This document shows, piece after piece, positions 8,208 to 20,301 of a stretch of 64,000 nucleotides of DNA; the stretch's first letter is position 1; each line of letters starts with the position of its first letter. The notes beneath the pieces are model-generated. The model was not told the origin of the DNA. It made no database searches and worked only from the letters and a program-made list of their open reading frames with translations. This DNA comes from Slackia sp. (GTDB taxonomy: Bacteria; Actinomycetota; Coriobacteriia; Coriobacteriales; Eggerthellaceae). Made by a program: the position numbers and the translations under genes. Location: contig JARIED010000007.1 of NCBI GenBank assembly GCA_029266945.1, forward strand, positions 1 to 64,000, read 5' to 3'.

Positions 8208-9347
8208 GTGACGCTGCGTCTCGAGGGCATACAATTTCAAGATTTCCGCAGCTACGAGTCGTTTTCGCTTGAAAACCTCGGAGGCTTGACCGTCTTGCTG
8301 GGGCCGAACGCCACGGGTAAGACCAACGCCATCGAGGGAATCCAGCTCATGACCGCGTTCGGGTCGTTTCGCAATCCTGCCGGCAAAGAGCTGATTCGCT
8401 GGAGCGCCCCCTGCGCCCGGCTGACCGCGCATGTGGTCTCGTCGTCGCGCGACTTGACCGTGCAGGCGGAAATCAAGCCGGGGTCGAGAACGTATCGGCT
8501 GAACGGCAAGAAAAAGGCCGTCCACGATCTGCAGGGATTGCTGCCTTCGGTGGTGTTTTCGCCGGATGACCTGGTGTTGGCGAAAGGGGCCCAGGCCGAG
8601 CGCCGCGCGGCGCTCGATTTGCTGGGATGCCAGCTTTCCCGCAACCACCGGGTGATCAAGCGTGATTTCGAGCGCCTGGTGAAACATAAGAACGCCCTGT
8701 TGAAAGACGAATCTCCCGCGTTGCTTATCGAAAGCGTCAACGATATGCTCGCTCCCGCCGCCGCGCAGCTGTACCTGTATCGCGCCGCGCTCGTTTCGAA
8801 GCTGTTCTCCCATATGGCCGCCGCGTACGCTGTGATGGCGGGTGGCGCCGAGCGCATCGAGGCGTCGTATGTGCCGTCGTGGGAATCGGATGACGTGCGC
8901 GCCGCGGCGCAGGCGGCTCCGATGACGTTTTCGTACACGAAGGAAGAAGCCCGAGCGGCGCTCGATGCCGCGTTGCGCTCCCGTGCCGCCGAAGAGCGCG
9001 TGCGAAAAAGGTCGGTGGTGGGCCCCCATCACGACAGGCTCGAGTTCTTCATCGACGGTCGCAACGCGTCGACGTTCGCTTCCCAGGGCCAGCAGCGTTC
9101 CCTCGTGCTTGCGTGGAAGATGGCCGAAGTGGCGCTGATGCGCGAGATGACCGGGACGTCGCCCGTCCTGTTGCTCGACGACGTGATGAGCGAGCTCGAC
9201 GTGCGTCGTCGCCGCGCGCTGGTCGGCCTTCTGGCCGACGACACCCAGACTTTCATCACCGCGACCGACCCGTCGTGCTTCGACGGCGATTTGTTGGACG
9301 CGGCATCCGTGATCGACCTTGGAGGGCAGAACTTATGGCTTCGATGA
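8208..9347 (+). CDS. recF: DNA replication and repair protein RecF
   Basis: 379-residue SMC-like ATPase that helps load RecA at gaps. Walker A is LLGPNATGKTNAIEG (about residues 31-45). The signature FASQGQQRSLVLAWKMAE and Walker B PVLLLDDVMSELD lie near the C-terminus. The start is GTG at 8208, 10 bp after dnaN, consistent with one transcript. Its 3' end overlaps the next gene by 13 bp. Confidence 0.97.
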   Translation: MTLRLEGIQFQDFRSYESFSLENLGGLTVLLGPNATGKTNAIEGIQLMTAFGSFRNPAGKELIRWSAPCARLTAHVVSSSRDLTVQAEIKPGSRTYRLNGKKKAVHDLQGLLPSVVFSPDDLVLAKGAQAERRAALDLLGCQLSRNHRVIKRDFERLVKHKNALLKDESPALLIESVNDMLAPAAAQLYLYRAALVSKLFSHMAAAYAVMAGGAERIEASYVPSWESDDVRAAAQAAPMTFSYTKEEARAALDAALRSRAAEERVRKRSVVGPHHDRLEFFIDGRNASTFASQGQQRSLVLAWKMAEVALMREMTGTSPVLLLDDVMSELDVRRRRALVGLLADDTQTFITATDPSCFDGDLLDAASVIDLGGQNLWLR

Positions 9348-9877
9348 CGTCGTTTTCGTCGGCTCTGCAGAAGACGCTGCGCTCGACCGCGGCGACGAGC
9401 GAGCTTGCCGCCAAAGCCGCGCGGGCGAACAAGGTGAAGCAGATGTGGCGCGACGTCATGGAGCCGATGTTTCTCGACCACACCAACGCGGTCTACATCA
9501 TCAACGAACACGGCGCGAAGGTGCTCATCGTCTACGTGGACGACAGCCTGTTCGCCGCCGAGCTCGATGCTCGCCGCGAGCTGATCAAGCTCAAGCTGCT
9601 CGAGCGCTACAACGAGGAAATCGCCGAGTTCCGCATTCTCGTTTCGCGCGGCAAGTACAAGAAGAACTACCCGTTTCGCGCGCAAGAGGGCGAGCCGTTC
9701 TATATCGCGCGCGCCCAACGCGTTCCCCTGCCCGCTGAGAAGCGCGCGGAACTCGAGGCCCAATGTTCCGCCATCGAGGACGAGCGCCTGCGAGAAGCGC
9801 TACTAAGGGCCATGATTTCCGATATGGAATGGAAATCGGGGATAGAAAAGGAAAAACGCGATAACCCCCTCTTGTAG
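9335..9877 (+). CDS. DUF721 / DciA-like protein
   Basis: 180-residue protein read from ATG 9335 (GGAGGG Shine-Dalgarno at 9321). The DUF721 core is recognisable: a helical start, then WRDVMEPMFLDHTNAVYI, LIVYVDDSLFAAELDARR and LIKLKLLERYNEE. In bacteria without DnaC or DnaI, DUF721 proteins (DciA) help load the DnaB helicase, and the recF-DUF721-gyrB order is typical of Actinobacteria. A C-terminal extension of about 70 residues beyond the core is unassigned. It overlaps recF by 13 bp, suggesting coupling. Confidence 0.85.
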   Translation: MASMTSFSSALQKTLRSTAATSELAAKAARANKVKQMWRDVMEPMFLDHTNAVYIINEHGAKVLIVYVDDSLFAAELDARRELIKLKLLERYNEEIAEFRILVSRGKYKKNYPFRAQEGEPFYIARAQRVPLPAEKRAELEAQCSAIEDERLREALLRAMISDMEWKSGIEKEKRDNPLL

Positions 9878-12088
<2,211 letters not shown>

Positions 12089-12171
12089 TCCCGCCGGGCG
12101 GGGCGCCGCGTCGGCGTTTCGAGCGCCGACCGTGCCTGCCCCGCCCTTTCCGCGGCGTTTCGGCAAGCGCT

Positions 12172-12187
12172 TGTTTCACGTGAAACA
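12172..12187. promoter_or_regulatory. parS, ParB-binding centromere site
   Basis: TGTTTCACGTGAAACA, a perfect 16-bp palindrome identical to the Bacillus parS consensus. It lies between gyrB and gyrA, about 5-8 kb from the origin. ParB loads here for origin segregation and SMC recruitment. Confidence 0.92.
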
Positions 12188-12245
12188 TCGCATGTTTCGC
12201 GCTTTTGATTAACGAACCTACGACTTCTACTTTGGAGGAAGAATC

Positions 12246-14822
12246 GTGGCTGAACAGAACTTCGACGATATCGATTCCGGAGCCTCCGGAATCCAATCCG
12301 CCGAGCTTGGCAAGGAGATGCGCACGTCGTTTCTCGAGTATTCGATGAGCGTCATCATGTCGCGCGCCCTTCCTGACGTGCGCGACGGCCTCAAGCCCGT
12401 GCACCGCCGCATCCTGTACGCAATGCACGACAGCGGTATCACGCCTTCTCGTCCGCACAGCAAGTCTGCGCGTACGGTCGGCGACGTTATCGGCAAATAT
12501 CATCCGCATGGCGACTCCGCCGTGTACGACACCATGGTCCGCTTGGCCCAGGACTTCTCCATGCGCGTTCCCCTGGTCGACGGCCACGGCAACTTCGGCA
12601 GCATCGACGGCGACTCCGCCGCCGCAATGCGCTACACCGAGGCCCGTCTGGCGAAGCCCGCAATGGAGCTCCTGCGCGACCTCGAGAAGGAAACGGTCGA
12701 TTGGCGCCCGAACTACGACGAAAGCCTGCAGGAGCCCGAAGTGCTTCCTGCGCGCTTCCCGAACCTGCTCGTCAACGGCAGCAACGGCATCGCCGTCGGC
12801 ATGGCGACGAACATCCCGCCCCATAACCTGGGCGAGACGATCGACGCCACGTGCATGATGCTCGACAACCCGGACGTCACCACCGAGGAGCTCATGAAGG
12901 TGCTCCCCGGCCCCGACTTCCCCACCGGCGGCATCATCATGGGCCGCAAGGGCATCATCGACGCATACGAAACCGGCCGCGGCAGCCTGACGATCCGCGC
13001 TAAGCACAAGATCGTCGAGGGCAAGAACGGCAAGAGCTCCATCGTCATCACCGAAATCCCCTATCAGGTGAACCGCACCAACCTGATGACCAAGCTGGGC
13101 GAGCTCATCCGCGAGAAGAAGCTCCCCGAGATCTCGAACGTGCATGACGGCGCCGACCGCAACAGCCCGGTCGACATCATCATCGAGCTGAAGCAGAACG
13201 CCATTCCCCAGGTGGTGCTCAACAAGTTGTACAAGCACACCCAACTGCAGGTCGGCTGGGGTGTGAACATGCTCGCTCTGGTCGACGGCGTGCCCCACAC
13301 GCTTTCGCTCAAGGAGATGCTGTTCCACTACATCAAGCATCAAGAAGACGTCATCGTTCGCCGTACGCGCTTCGATCTGCGCAAGGCGGAGGAGCGCGCC
13401 CATATCCTGGAGGGCCTGCTGGTCGCGCTTGACAACATCGACGAGGTCATCTCCATCATCCGCGGCTCTCAGACCGACAAAGAGGCGTCCGCGAAGTTGA
13501 TGGAGCGCTTCTCGCTGTCCGAGGCTCAGACCGCTGCGATTCTCGAGATGCGCCTGCGCCGTCTGACCGGTCTGGAGCGCCACAAGCTCGAGGACGAGTT
13601 GAACGAGCTGCGTGAGAAAATCGCCTATTACAAGCAGATTCTGTCCGACGAGACGCTCGTGCGTCAGGTCATCAAGGAGGAGCTGCAGGAGGTCAAGAGC
13701 AAGTTCGACACCCCGCGCCGCACCCGTCTGGCCGCCGAAGCGAAAGAGCTCGACGTCGAGGACCTGATCGCGGAAGAGGACATGGTCGTCACAGTCACTA
13801 AAGCCGGCTATGTGAAGCGCCTTCCCGTCGCCACGTATCGCCAGCAGAAGCGCGGCGGCAAGGGCATGCAGGGCGTCAACCTCAAGGACAACGACTTCGT
13901 CGAGCATCTGTTCGTGGCGTCGACGCATAGCTACATGCTGTTCTTCTCCACGGCCGGCAAGGTGTATCGCCTGAAGGTCTACGAGCTCCCCGAGGCGAGC
14001 CGTCATGCGCGCGGCACGGCTATCGTGAACCTGCTGCCGCTTTCCAAGGGCGAGACCATTTCGGCCATTATCGCCACGAAGGATTTCCCCGAGGACGAGT
14101 TCCTCATGTTCGGCACCGAGCAGGGCATGGTGAAGAAGACCTCCATGAGCCTGTACGACCGCACGCGTCGCGACGGCCTGATCGCCATCAATTTGAAGGA
14201 CGGCGACAGCCTGATCGCCGTGCGCCGCGTGAAGCAGGGCGAAAAGGTCATGATGGTGTCGAGCGCCGGCAAGGCCATCATGTGGGACGAGTCCGAGGCC
14301 CGCGCCATGGGTCGCGACACCATGGGCGTGCGCGGCATGACGGTGCCTGCGGGCGTGAAGGTTTTGGGTATGGAAGTGGCCAAGCCCGACACGGAGCTGT
14401 TCGTCATCACCGAGAAAGGCTACGGCAAGAGGACGCCGGTCGGCGAGTACCCTGAGCACCATCGCGGCGGCCAGGGCGTCTTCACCATCACGATGACCGC
14501 CAAGAAGGGCTTGCTGACCGCCATGAAGGTTGTGAAGCCTTCGAGCGAGCTCATGATCATCTCCGAGGAAGGCGTCGTGATCCGCACCCCCGTCGAGGAT
14601 GTGAGCCAGCTCGGCCGCTCGACCCAGGGCGTGCGCGTCATGAACGTCGCCGACGAGGACAAGGTGACGGCCGTCGCTATCGCCACCGATTCGACGAAGC
14701 GTCGCCAGAAGAAGGCCGCCGAGCTCGTCGAGGCCGACCCGAACCAGGCGTCGTTGATCGACGTGGCGGCGAACGCCGCCGACGACGATGACGACGAACT
14801 GTCGGGCGCCGAAAGGGCTTAG
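12246..14822 (+). CDS. gyrA: DNA gyrase subunit A
   Basis: 858 residues from GTG 12246 (TTGGAGGAAG upstream). The breakage-rejoining tyrosine is Tyr130 in [10 protein letters not shown]. The quinolone-determining region reads [17 protein letters not shown] with Ser91 and Asp95, matching the susceptible residues of E. coli Ser83/Asp87. The C-terminal beta-pinwheel contains the gyrase-specific box as QKRGGKG (QRRGGKG in E. coli), which supports gyrase rather than topoisomerase IV. The tail is acidic ([11 protein letters not shown]). Confidence 0.98.
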   Translation: MAEQNFDDIDSGASGIQSAELGKEMRTSFLEYSMSVIMSRALPDVRDGLKPVHRRILYAMHDSGITPSRPHSKSARTVGDVIGKYHPHGDSAVYDTMVRLAQDFSMRVPLVDGHGNFGSIDGDSAAAMRYTEARLAKPAMELLRDLEKETVDWRPNYDESLQEPEVLPARFPNLLVNGSNGIAVGMATNIPPHNLGETIDATCMMLDNPDVTTEELMKVLPGPDFPTGGIIMGRKGIIDAYETGRGSLTIRAKHKIVEGKNGKSSIVITEIPYQVNRTNLMTKLGELIREKKLPEISNVHDGADRNSPVDIIIELKQNAIPQVVLNKLYKHTQLQVGWGVNMLALVDGVPHTLSLKEMLFHYIKHQEDVIVRRTRFDLRKAEERAHILEGLLVALDNIDEVISIIRGSQTDKEASAKLMERFSLSEAQTAAILEMRLRRLTGLERHKLEDELNELREKIAYYKQILSDETLVRQVIKEELQEVKSKFDTPRRTRLAAEAKELDVEDLIAEEDMVVTVTKAGYVKRLPVATYRQQKRGGKGMQGVNLKDNDFVEHLFVASTHSYMLFFSTAGKVYRLKVYELPEASRHARGTAIVNLLPLSKGETISAIIATKDFPEDEFLMFGTEQGMVKKTSMSLYDRTRRDGLIAINLKDGDSLIAVRRVKQGEKVMMVSSAGKAIMWDESEARAMGRDTMGVRGMTVPAGVKVLGMEVAKPDTELFVITEKGYGKRTPVGEYPEHHRGGQGVFTITMTAKKGLLTAMKVVKPSSELMIISEEGVVIRTPVEDVSQLGRSTQGVRVMNVADEDKVTAVAIATDSTKRRQKKAAELVEADPNQASLIDVAANAADDDDDELSGAERA

Positions 14823-15106
14823 CGTCGTCCCATCGCCATCGCCATCGCCATCGCCGCGGCGTCGGGCCGCGAAGAGGGTTATTTCGAAGGCCGGTTCTGG
14901 GGTTTCCGGGGCCGGCCTTTTTCGTGGCGCAGGTGCTTCGGACGGGGTTCTTCGACGGGGGATAGGCGGCGCAAACGAGATGCTTGATTCAGTATTTTGA
15001 GCTTTCCCAGTTCAGAAGCTAGTTCTGAAGAAGTCGGAAAAAATTTCAAAATTGTTCTTGCCAAACTACGTAAGTCTGTTTTATTATAGCGGAGCACTTT
15101 CGTTGC
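14823..15106 (+). terminator. gyrA terminator and tRNA-Ile upstream region
   Basis: Hairpin AAGGCCGG (14887-14894) / CCGGCCTT (14912-14919) followed by TTTTTCG ends the gyr operon. Four tandem CATCGC units lie just after the gyrA stop (14831-14854). A perfect inverted repeat TTCAGAA-gctag-TTCTGAA lies at 15011-15029 in an AT-rich segment before the tRNA promoter. No gene was seen. Confidence 0.7.
15058..15087 (+). promoter_or_regulatory. promoter of the tRNA-Ile/tRNA-Ala unit
   Basis: TTGCCA (15058-15063), 18-bp spacer, TATTAT (15082-15087). The predicted start is about 10 nt before the mature tRNA-Ile. Confidence 0.6.
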
Positions 15107-15183
<77 letters not shown>

Positions 15184-15250
15184 TCCGTAATGAATAGACG
15201 CTCCACCGTGAGCCACGAGCCGGTGGAGCGTTTATTGTAAGTGCCATTTC

Positions 15251-15326
15251 GGGGCTTTAGCTCAGCTGGGAGAGCGCGGGCTTTGCAAGCCTGAGGTCAG
15301 GGGTTCGATCCCCCTAAGCTCCACCA
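15251..15326 (+). tRNA. tRNA-Ala (TGC)
   Basis: Acceptor GGGGCTT pairs with AAGCTCC (one G-U). The anticodon loop is TTTGCAA with TGC, the T arm GGTTCGATCCC, and CCA is encoded. It probably shares the tRNA-Ile transcript. A GCAGGTTC / GAACCTGC hairpin followed by a T run just after it (about 15335-15363) looks like its terminator. Confidence 0.96.
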
Positions 15327-15467
15327 TGAATGTCATGCAGGTTCATTCGAACCTGCATTTTTTTATTCTCGCTCCTCCCCTTCCCGGCGATTGCCGATTT
15401 TCTTTGTTCCGTCTATTTGTCGCCTCTCCGGGCTTTTCCCGCAGAACCATCGCGTTACCTTGGGCGA

Positions 15468-15476
15468 TGCTATAAT
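15468..15476 (+). promoter_or_regulatory. extended -10 promoter of the J-domain/typA operon
   Basis: TGCTATAAT, an extended -10 element without a recognisable -35. It predicts transcription from about 15483. That excludes the ATG at 15475, which lies inside the -10, as a start codon. Confidence 0.6.
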
Positions 15477-15522
15477 GGCCCGTCGCAAAAAAATGGCAGG
15501 CGAAAGAAACGAAGGGAGCGGC

Positions 15523-16056
15523 GTGAATCGCATCGAAGCGCTTAATATTCTCGGCCTCGACGACGATGCTACGGCCCAAGACATCAAAACCGCCTACAAA
15601 GAATGCGTGCAGATCTTCCACCCCGACCGCTTCGCGGGCAATAAAAAGCTTCAGGAACGCGCGACCGAGCAATTCAAGCGCCTTCAGGATGCTTACGAAT
15701 TCCTCAGATCGGGTCGCGGGTCGAAGGAGGCGTCGGGTTCCACCCGGTCGTCTCGGTCGGTTTCCTACGCGGAGGCCCAGCTCGCCGGTCTGGCTGCCGC
15801 CAGGACGCAACTTGTCGCCCAGCGCGACGCCCTGTATGACGAACGCCGCAACGCCGTCATCATGATGGCCGTCGGCGCGGTGGGGGCCATCCTCGGAAGG
15901 CGCGTCATCTGGATCGCAGGCATCGCGGGCGCGCTTATCGTCTGGGGAATCGTTTCGGTGATCGCGGCGTGTCAGAACATATCCACCATCAACGATCACC
16001 TCAAAGAGATAGACATGCAGAAACGTCAGCTTGAACAAGATTGGGAAGAAGACTGA
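15523..16056 (+). CDS. J-domain (DnaJ-like) membrane protein
   Basis: 177 residues from GTG 15523, chosen because GAAGGGAG lies 6 bp upstream and because the promoter at 15468 rules out the earlier ATG. The N-terminal J domain reads [24 protein letters not shown]; the catalytic motif is HPDR rather than HPD-K and is intact. It is followed by [25 protein letters not shown]. One or two membrane segments ([20 protein letters not shown]) and a short coiled tail follow. It probably recruits DnaK at the membrane. Its TGA overlaps the ATG of typA by one base. Confidence 0.85.
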   Translation: MNRIEALNILGLDDDATAQDIKTAYKECVQIFHPDRFAGNKKLQERATEQFKRLQDAYEFLRSGRGSKEASGSTRSSRSVSYAEAQLAGLAAARTQLVAQRDALYDERRNAVIMMAVGAVGAILGRRVIWIAGIAGALIVWGIVSVIAACQNISTINDHLKEIDMQKRQLEQDWEED

Positions 16057-17867
16057 TGAAGCAAGAAAACATCCGTAACGTAGCCATCATCGCGCACGTC
16101 GACCACGGCAAGACCACGATGGTCGACCGTCTGCTGTTCGCCGCGAACGTGTTCCGCAGCAACCAGCAGGTCGAGGAGCGCGTGCTCGACAGCAACGACC
16201 AGGAGCGCGAGCGCGGCATCACCATTCTGTCGAAGAACATTTCGGTCCAGTACAAGGATACGAAGATCAACGTCATCGACACCCCTGGCCATGCCGACTT
16301 CGGCGGCGAGGTCGAGCGCGTCCTCAACATGGCCGACGGCGCTCTGCTGATCGTCGACGCCTACGAGGGCCCCAAGCCTCAGACCCGTTTCGTGCTTTCG
16401 CACGCCCTTGAACTCGGTCTGCGCATCGTCGTGGTCGTCAACAAGATCGACCGCCCCAACGCCGATCCGCATGTCGCCGTCGACAAGGTGTTCGACCTCA
16501 TGGTCGAGCTCGGCGCCAGCGACGAGCAGCTCGACTTCCCCGTGGTGTACGCCTCGGCCGTCAACGGCTATGCCCGCTTCGATCCCGAAGACGGCAACAT
16601 GGACATGATTCCGCTGCTCGACACCATCATCAAGGAAATCCCCGCCCCCGAGGTCGAAATCGACGCTCCCGTGGCGCTGCAGGTCTGCACGATCGACCAC
16701 AGCAGCTACGAGGGACGCATCGGCATCGGCCGCCTGCATAGCGGCGTCATGCACGAGAAAGAGCTCGTGCTGGTGAAAAAGGCCGATGGTTCCGAGTACA
16801 ACGCTCAGGTCCGCAAGGTCTACACCTTCGAGAACCTCGGCAAGAACGAGGTCGCCGAGGCCCAGGCCGGCGATATCATCGCCGTCATCGGCATCGAGGA
16901 CACCGACATCGGAGACATCATCACCGACCGCGAGAATCCGGTAGAGCTCGACCCCATCGCCGTCGAAGAGCCCACCATGGCCGTCGTGTTCGAGGCTTCT
17001 ACGAGCCCGATCGTCGGCCGCGAGGGCGACATCGTCGGCGCCCGCCAGCTGAAGGAGCGTCTCATGCGCGAGAAGGAGAGCAATATCTCCATGCGCATCG
17101 AGGAGACCGAGGACCATTCCGGTGTCCGCGTCGCGGGCCGCGGCGTCCTGCATCTGTCCGTTCTCATGGAGACCATGCGTCGCGAGGGCTTTGAGTTCCA
17201 GGTCGGCCGTCCCCAGGTCGTTTACAAGGTCGACGAGAACGGCAACAAGCTCGAGCCGATCGAGGAGGCCACCGTCGACGTTCCCAACGACTACGCCGGC
17301 AAGGTCATCGAGGTTCTGGGCACCGCGGGCGGCATCATGGAGGACATGGTCACCGACGAGGTCGCCACGCACCTCACCTTCCGCATCCCCTCTCGCGGCA
17401 CCATGGGACTGAAGACCCGCGTGCTCAACGTGAGCCACGGCGAGGCTATCCTGTTCCATCACTTCCGCGAGTATGGCCCCTACTCCGGCGAGATGACCGG
17501 TCGCAAGAACGGCGGCATGATCGCCATGAGCACCGGCAAGGCCGTCGCGTACGCGCTCGACACGCTGCAGGAGCGCGGCCGTCTGTTCGTCGGCCCTGGC
17601 GACGAGTGCTATGAAGGCATGATCGTCGGCGAGAGCGCCAAGGAAGGCGACATGGTGGTCAACGTCGAGAAGGCGAAGTCCCTGGGCAACCAGCGCTCGT
17701 CTTCGGCCGATAAGGCGATCCAGCTCACGCCGCCGATCACCTTCACGCTGGAAGAGGCGCTGGAGTACATCGAGGACGACGAGCTCGTCGAGGTGACGCC
17801 TCAGAGCATCCGCCTGCGCAAGCGCCTGCTGTCCGCGGTCGACCGCCGCAAGGCGAACAAGAAATAA
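16056..17867 (+). CDS. typA: ribosome-associated GTPase TypA/BipA
   Basis: 603-residue translational GTPase of the EF-G family, of normal length. G1 is [10 protein letters not shown], followed by RERGITI and G3 [15 protein letters not shown]4 is NKID. The BipA-specific C-terminal domain includes [13 protein letters not shown]. It acts in ribosome assembly at low temperature and under stress. The ATG at 16056 overlaps the previous stop (TGATG), so translation is likely coupled. Confidence 0.97.
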   Translation: MKQENIRNVAIIAHVDHGKTTMVDRLLFAANVFRSNQQVEERVLDSNDQERERGITILSKNISVQYKDTKINVIDTPGHADFGGEVERVLNMADGALLIVDAYEGPKPQTRFVLSHALELGLRIVVVVNKIDRPNADPHVAVDKVFDLMVELGASDEQLDFPVVYASAVNGYARFDPEDGNMDMIPLLDTIIKEIPAPEVEIDAPVALQVCTIDHSSYEGRIGIGRLHSGVMHEKELVLVKKADGSEYNAQVRKVYTFENLGKNEVAEAQAGDIIAVIGIEDTDIGDIITDRENPVELDPIAVEEPTMAVVFEASTSPIVGREGDIVGARQLKERLMREKESNISMRIEETEDHSGVRVAGRGVLHLSVLMETMRREGFEFQVGRPQVVYKVDENGNKLEPIEEATVDVPNDYAGKVIEVLGTAGGIMEDMVTDEVATHLTFRIPSRGTMGLKTRVLNVSHGEAILFHHFREYGPYSGEMTGRKNGGMIAMSTGKAVAYALDTLQERGRLFVGPGDECYEGMIVGESAKEGDMVVNVEKAKSLGNQRSSSADKAIQLTPPITFTLEEALEYIEDDELVEVTPQSIRLRKRLLSAVDRRKANKK

Positions 17868-18176
17868 CGCGCGAACGCCGCGCACGTCGGCTGCTGCATG
17901 CGGCCGACGGGGCCGGGCCGGGAAGTCTGACTTCCCGGCCCGGCCTTTCGTTTCGGGGGCGAAGAAGCGAAAGGGCGCTTGGGCTCGCCCTTCAGGGGTG
18001 AAAAAGCCGCCGGCTCGGGTGAAATAGCATGTCGCATACTCTTTTTCGGGTAAAAAGAGCCGTCGTTGTGGGTGTATTGTGGACGCTATTTCGGCTTTCA
18101 GGGCGTATGGCACAATACCCATCGCTGTAGCGAAGGGGCGTTTCCCTTGGCATTATTGTTTCGAGAGGTGTGACTC
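17868..18176 (+). terminator. typA terminator and prsA upstream region
   Basis: Perfect 16-bp GC-rich hairpin (17911-17926 with 17930-17945, loop CTG) followed by TTTCG. A second inverted repeat CTCTTTTT-cgggt-AAAAAGAG lies at 18039-18059. CACAAT near 18111 is a possible -10 for the next gene. No gene was seen in this 309-bp gap. Confidence 0.7.
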
Positions 18177-19424
18177 ATGAAAACTTCTGGCTTGTTGAAG
18201 GCTGCGTGCGTTGCGGCCTTGACGGTTATGTGCGGGCTCGGCCTTATGGCGTGCTCGGGCGAATCGAACGCCGATTCTTCGGGCGCCGATATCAATGACG
18301 TTTCCGGCGGCGTGGCCGCCACGGTGAATGGCACCGAGCTCGGCGAGAAGGCGATTACCGCCTACGTCGACAACTTCCGCGCTTCCAACGGTTTGACGGA
18401 AGATTCCGACTGGGCCCAGTGGATGGTCGATAACGGCCGCGACGCGACCACTGTCCGCGAAGAAGTCATCGACTACTATGTGAGCCAGGAGCTCATTCGC
18501 CAGGCTGCCGAAGAGAACGGCGTCGAGGTCGACGATGCTCAGGTCGATGAGCAGATTTCCACCATGCGCGGCTATTACTCTTCCGATGAAGAGTGGAAGA
18601 ACGCCCTTCAAGCCGTCGGCGTGACCGAGGACCGCTATCGCGATATGATCAAGCTGAACCTCATCGAGGCCGGCCTGATGGACAAGGTTGCAGCGCCTAC
18701 CGAGCCCACCGAAGAGGAAATGCTGCAGTACGCGCAGATGTATGCTTCCGCATACGACGGAGCAAAGAAGTCCAGTCACATCCTGTTCGCTTCCGAGGAC
18801 CAGGCCACGGCTCAGGAGGTTCTCGATAAGATCAACGCCGGCGAGCTTGATTTCGCTGAGGCTGCGAAGCAGTACTCTACCGACGAGGGCTCTAAGGAAG
18901 ACGGCGGCAATGTGGGCTGGGATAAGCTGACCACGTTTGTCGAGGAGTACCAGACCGCCCTTGACGGCCTCGAGAAGGACCAGGTGAGCGGTCTCGTCAC
19001 CACGAACTACGGCATCCATATCATCAAGTGCACCGATGTGTTTACCGCCCCTGAAGAAGTGACTTCCGTCGACCAGATCCCCGTTGAGTTCAGCGACGGC
19101 ATCAAGAAATCGATCGAGTCCTCCAGCAGGAGCCAGGCGTACTCCGACTGGTATGCCGGCTATAAGGAAAGCGCCGAAATCGTCATCAATGACATGCCGG
19201 CTGATGTTTCCTATAACGTCGACACCACGGGCGTGACCCCGAGCACCCCTGAAGACATGGCCGCTCCCGGCGTTCCCGGCGGTGCGCCGGCCGATGACGC
19301 CGCCGAATCCGCCGAGCAGACCGAGGGCGAGCAGACTGCCGCCGAGCAGACCGAGGGCGTCGAAGAGGCCGCTGCGGATTCCGCTCAGGTCCCTGAGACC
19401 GACGGCACCACGACCGCTCGATAG
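18177..19424 (+). CDS. PrsA/SurA-like peptidyl-prolyl isomerase lipoprotein
   Basis: 415 residues. A lipoprotein signal peptide ends in lipobox LMAC near residue 25, placing the protein on the outer face of the membrane. A SurA_N-like helical region (VNGTELGEKAITAYVDNFR onward) is followed by a parvulin domain (KKSSHILFASEDQATAQEVL, then YSTDEGSKEDGGNVGWDK and GIHIIKCTD). The acidic C-terminus is low complexity with AEQTEGEQTAAEQTEG repeats. It probably folds exported proteins. A terminator follows within 25 bp. Confidence 0.93.
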   Translation: MKTSGLLKAACVAALTVMCGLGLMACSGESNADSSGADINDVSGGVAATVNGTELGEKAITAYVDNFRASNGLTEDSDWAQWMVDNGRDATTVREEVIDYYVSQELIRQAAEENGVEVDDAQVDEQISTMRGYYSSDEEWKNALQAVGVTEDRYRDMIKLNLIEAGLMDKVAAPTEPTEEEMLQYAQMYASAYDGAKKSSHILFASEDQATAQEVLDKINAGELDFAEAAKQYSTDEGSKEDGGNVGWDKLTTFVEEYQTALDGLEKDQVSGLVTTNYGIHIIKCTDVFTAPEEVTSVDQIPVEFSDGIKKSIESSSRSQAYSDWYAGYKESAEIVINDMPADVSYNVDTTGVTPSTPEDMAAPGVPGGAPADDAAESAEQTEGEQTAAEQTEGVEEAAADSAQVPETDGTTTAR

Positions 19425-19446
19425 TCTCGTTTCATAACGATCGAAT

Positions 19447-19480
19447 AAGACCGCTTTCGGGCGGTCTTATTTATTTTCAA
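19447..19480 (+). terminator. terminator of the PrsA-like gene
   Basis: AAGACCGC (19447-19454) / GCGGTCTT (19461-19468) hairpin followed by ATTTATTTT, directly after the stop codon. Confidence 0.8.
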
Positions 19481-19506
19481 ATAAGGATGGTAATTTCTCC
19501 CGTTTT

Positions 19507-19515
19507 TGCTATACT
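19507..19515 (+). promoter_or_regulatory. extended -10 promoter of tRNA-Ser(GGA)
   Basis: TGCTATACT, the same extended -10 type seen before the J-domain gene. It lies 38 bp before the mature tRNA. Confidence 0.5.
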
Positions 19516-19553
19516 TTATTGCTGCTGCATGAGATATGCAGACAATCGAATAC

Positions 19554-19645
19554 GGAGAGATGTCCGAGCTGGCCGAAGGAGCACGATTGGAAATCGTGTA
19601 TGCGCCAAAAGCGTATCTGGGGTTCGAATCCCCATCTCTCCGCCA
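19554..19645 (+). tRNA. tRNA-Ser (GGA)
   Basis: Class II tRNA with a long variable arm. Acceptor GGAGAGA pairs with TCTCTCC. The anticodon loop ATTGGAAAT carries GGA, and the T arm is GGTTCGAATCC. Discriminator G and an encoded CCA fit serine. A CGCTCTTG/CAAGAGCG-type hairpin with a T run follows at about 19656-19681. Confidence 0.95.
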
Positions 19646-19725
19646 GAATTCATCACGCCGCTCGCAAGAGCGGCGTTTTTTGCGTTCAGGTAGGCTGGAT
19701 TGAATTATGAAATCGGACCCCATGG

Positions 19726-19741
19726 CGTTTCACGTGAAACA
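19726..19741. promoter_or_regulatory. parS, ParB-binding site
   Basis: CGTTTCACGTGAAACA: 15 of 16 positions of the parS consensus with an intact 14-bp core palindrome. It lies between two tRNA-Ser genes. Confidence 0.8.
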
Positions 19742-19807
19742 CTTGTCCGATCCTGTCGAACCTGTTACTATGCACTACTGCGCATGGCAGATGCCATGTC
19801 ACCCTGC

Positions 19808-19900
19808 GGAGGGGTGGCAGAGTGGTTGAATGCGGCGGTCTCGAAAACCGTTTCACCCGTAACCCGGGTGACGAGGGTTCGAATCCCTCCTCCTCCGCCA
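19808..19900 (+). tRNA. tRNA-Ser (CGA)
   Basis: Class II tRNA. Acceptor GGAGGGG pairs with CTCCTCC (one G-U). The anticodon loop is TCTCGAAAA with CGA. The long variable arm (TTCACCCGTAACCCGGGTGA) is self-complementary. The T arm is GGTTCGAATCC, discriminator G, CCA encoded. Confidence 0.95.
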
Positions 19901-19909
19901 GAACGAATG

Positions 19910-19946
19910 AAACAGGTCCGGGAGAGCTCGGGCCTGTTTTTTTATT
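19910..19946 (+). terminator. terminator of tRNA-Ser(CGA)
   Basis: AAACAGGTCC (19910-19919) pairs with GGGCCTGTTT (19930-19939, one G-T), followed by a run of T. Confidence 0.8.
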
Positions 19947-19984
19947 TCCGGTCAACGGGATTCGAACCGATAAGGTGGAATTTC

Positions 19985-20070
19985 GTCAGGAAAACCGTCC
20001 AGTGGACGGTTTTTAGGAATTCCCCGAGGGGAAGAGCGTTCGCGCAGCGAACGCGGGAATCCCTCCGAAT
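19985..20070 (+). other. possible decayed tRNA-Ser(CGA) copy with palindromes
   Basis: Short blocks recall the adjacent tRNA-Ser(CGA) in order: GTCAGGAAAACCG against GTCTCGAAAACCG, then GGGAATCCCTCC against GTTCGAATCCCTCC, then GAATGAA against the same heptamer just after the tRNA. Between the blocks lie two perfect hairpins, AAAACCGTCC / GGACGGTTTT (19991-20013) and GCGTTCGC / GCGAACGC (20036-20054). No intact cloverleaf forms. A copied terminator-like hairpin follows. The resemblance is short and may be chance. Confidence 0.25.
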
Positions 20071-20074
20071 GAAT

Positions 20075-20108
20075 AAACGGGCTTGGAGATTTCCAGGCCC
20101 GTTTTGCG
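20075..20108. terminator. terminator between tRNA-Ser region and sigma remnant
   Basis: AAACGGGCTTGG (20075-20086) pairs with CCAGGCCCGTTT (20093-20104, one G-T) with T residues after it on the plus strand. Confidence 0.65.
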
Positions 20109-20109
20109 T

Positions 20110-20301
20110 TTAGACGATTTCGGCGATGGTGTAGAGCTCGGGGTCGTCGGGATAGGAGCCAGGAGCTTCCCCACTCATCTCCTTCAGCCTGGCTTCGTCG
20201 CATTCGTCTTGGAAAGCGAGGTAGCGCTCTTCGAAATCGCCGACGGGAGCTACTTTGTACGTTTTCGTCTCGCAAGACCCGCCTTCGTATTTCGCGGTCA
20301 C
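20110..20301 (-). pseudogene. C-terminal remnant, possibly of an anti-sigma factor
   Basis: 63-residue frame that begins at a GTG overlapping the TGA of the sigma remnant (ATGTGAC) and ends at a TAA at 20110. It reads TAKYEGGSCETKTYKVAP, then DFEERYLAFQDE, and ends PDDPELYTIAEIV. It has no signal peptide, membrane segment or start-like N-terminus and looks like the soluble tail of a larger protein. Its place directly after an ECF sigma gene is where the anti-sigma factor usually lies, so it is perhaps that gene's extracytoplasmic end. No family is recognised with certainty. Confidence 0.45.

Noticed and set aside
12490-12560. Possible quinolone-resistance change in gyrA
   Set aside because: The key residues are Ser91 and Asp95 as in susceptible E. 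coli GyrA, so there is no evidence of resistance here.
14831-14854. Four tandem CATCGC units after the gyrA stop
   Set aside because: Too short and too simple in a GC-rich genome to claim a function; possibly a slippage product.
15475-15522. Upstream ATG start for the J-domain protein
   Set aside because: The ATG is part of a TGCTATAAT extended -10 element and has no ribosome site, while GTG 15523 has a good one.
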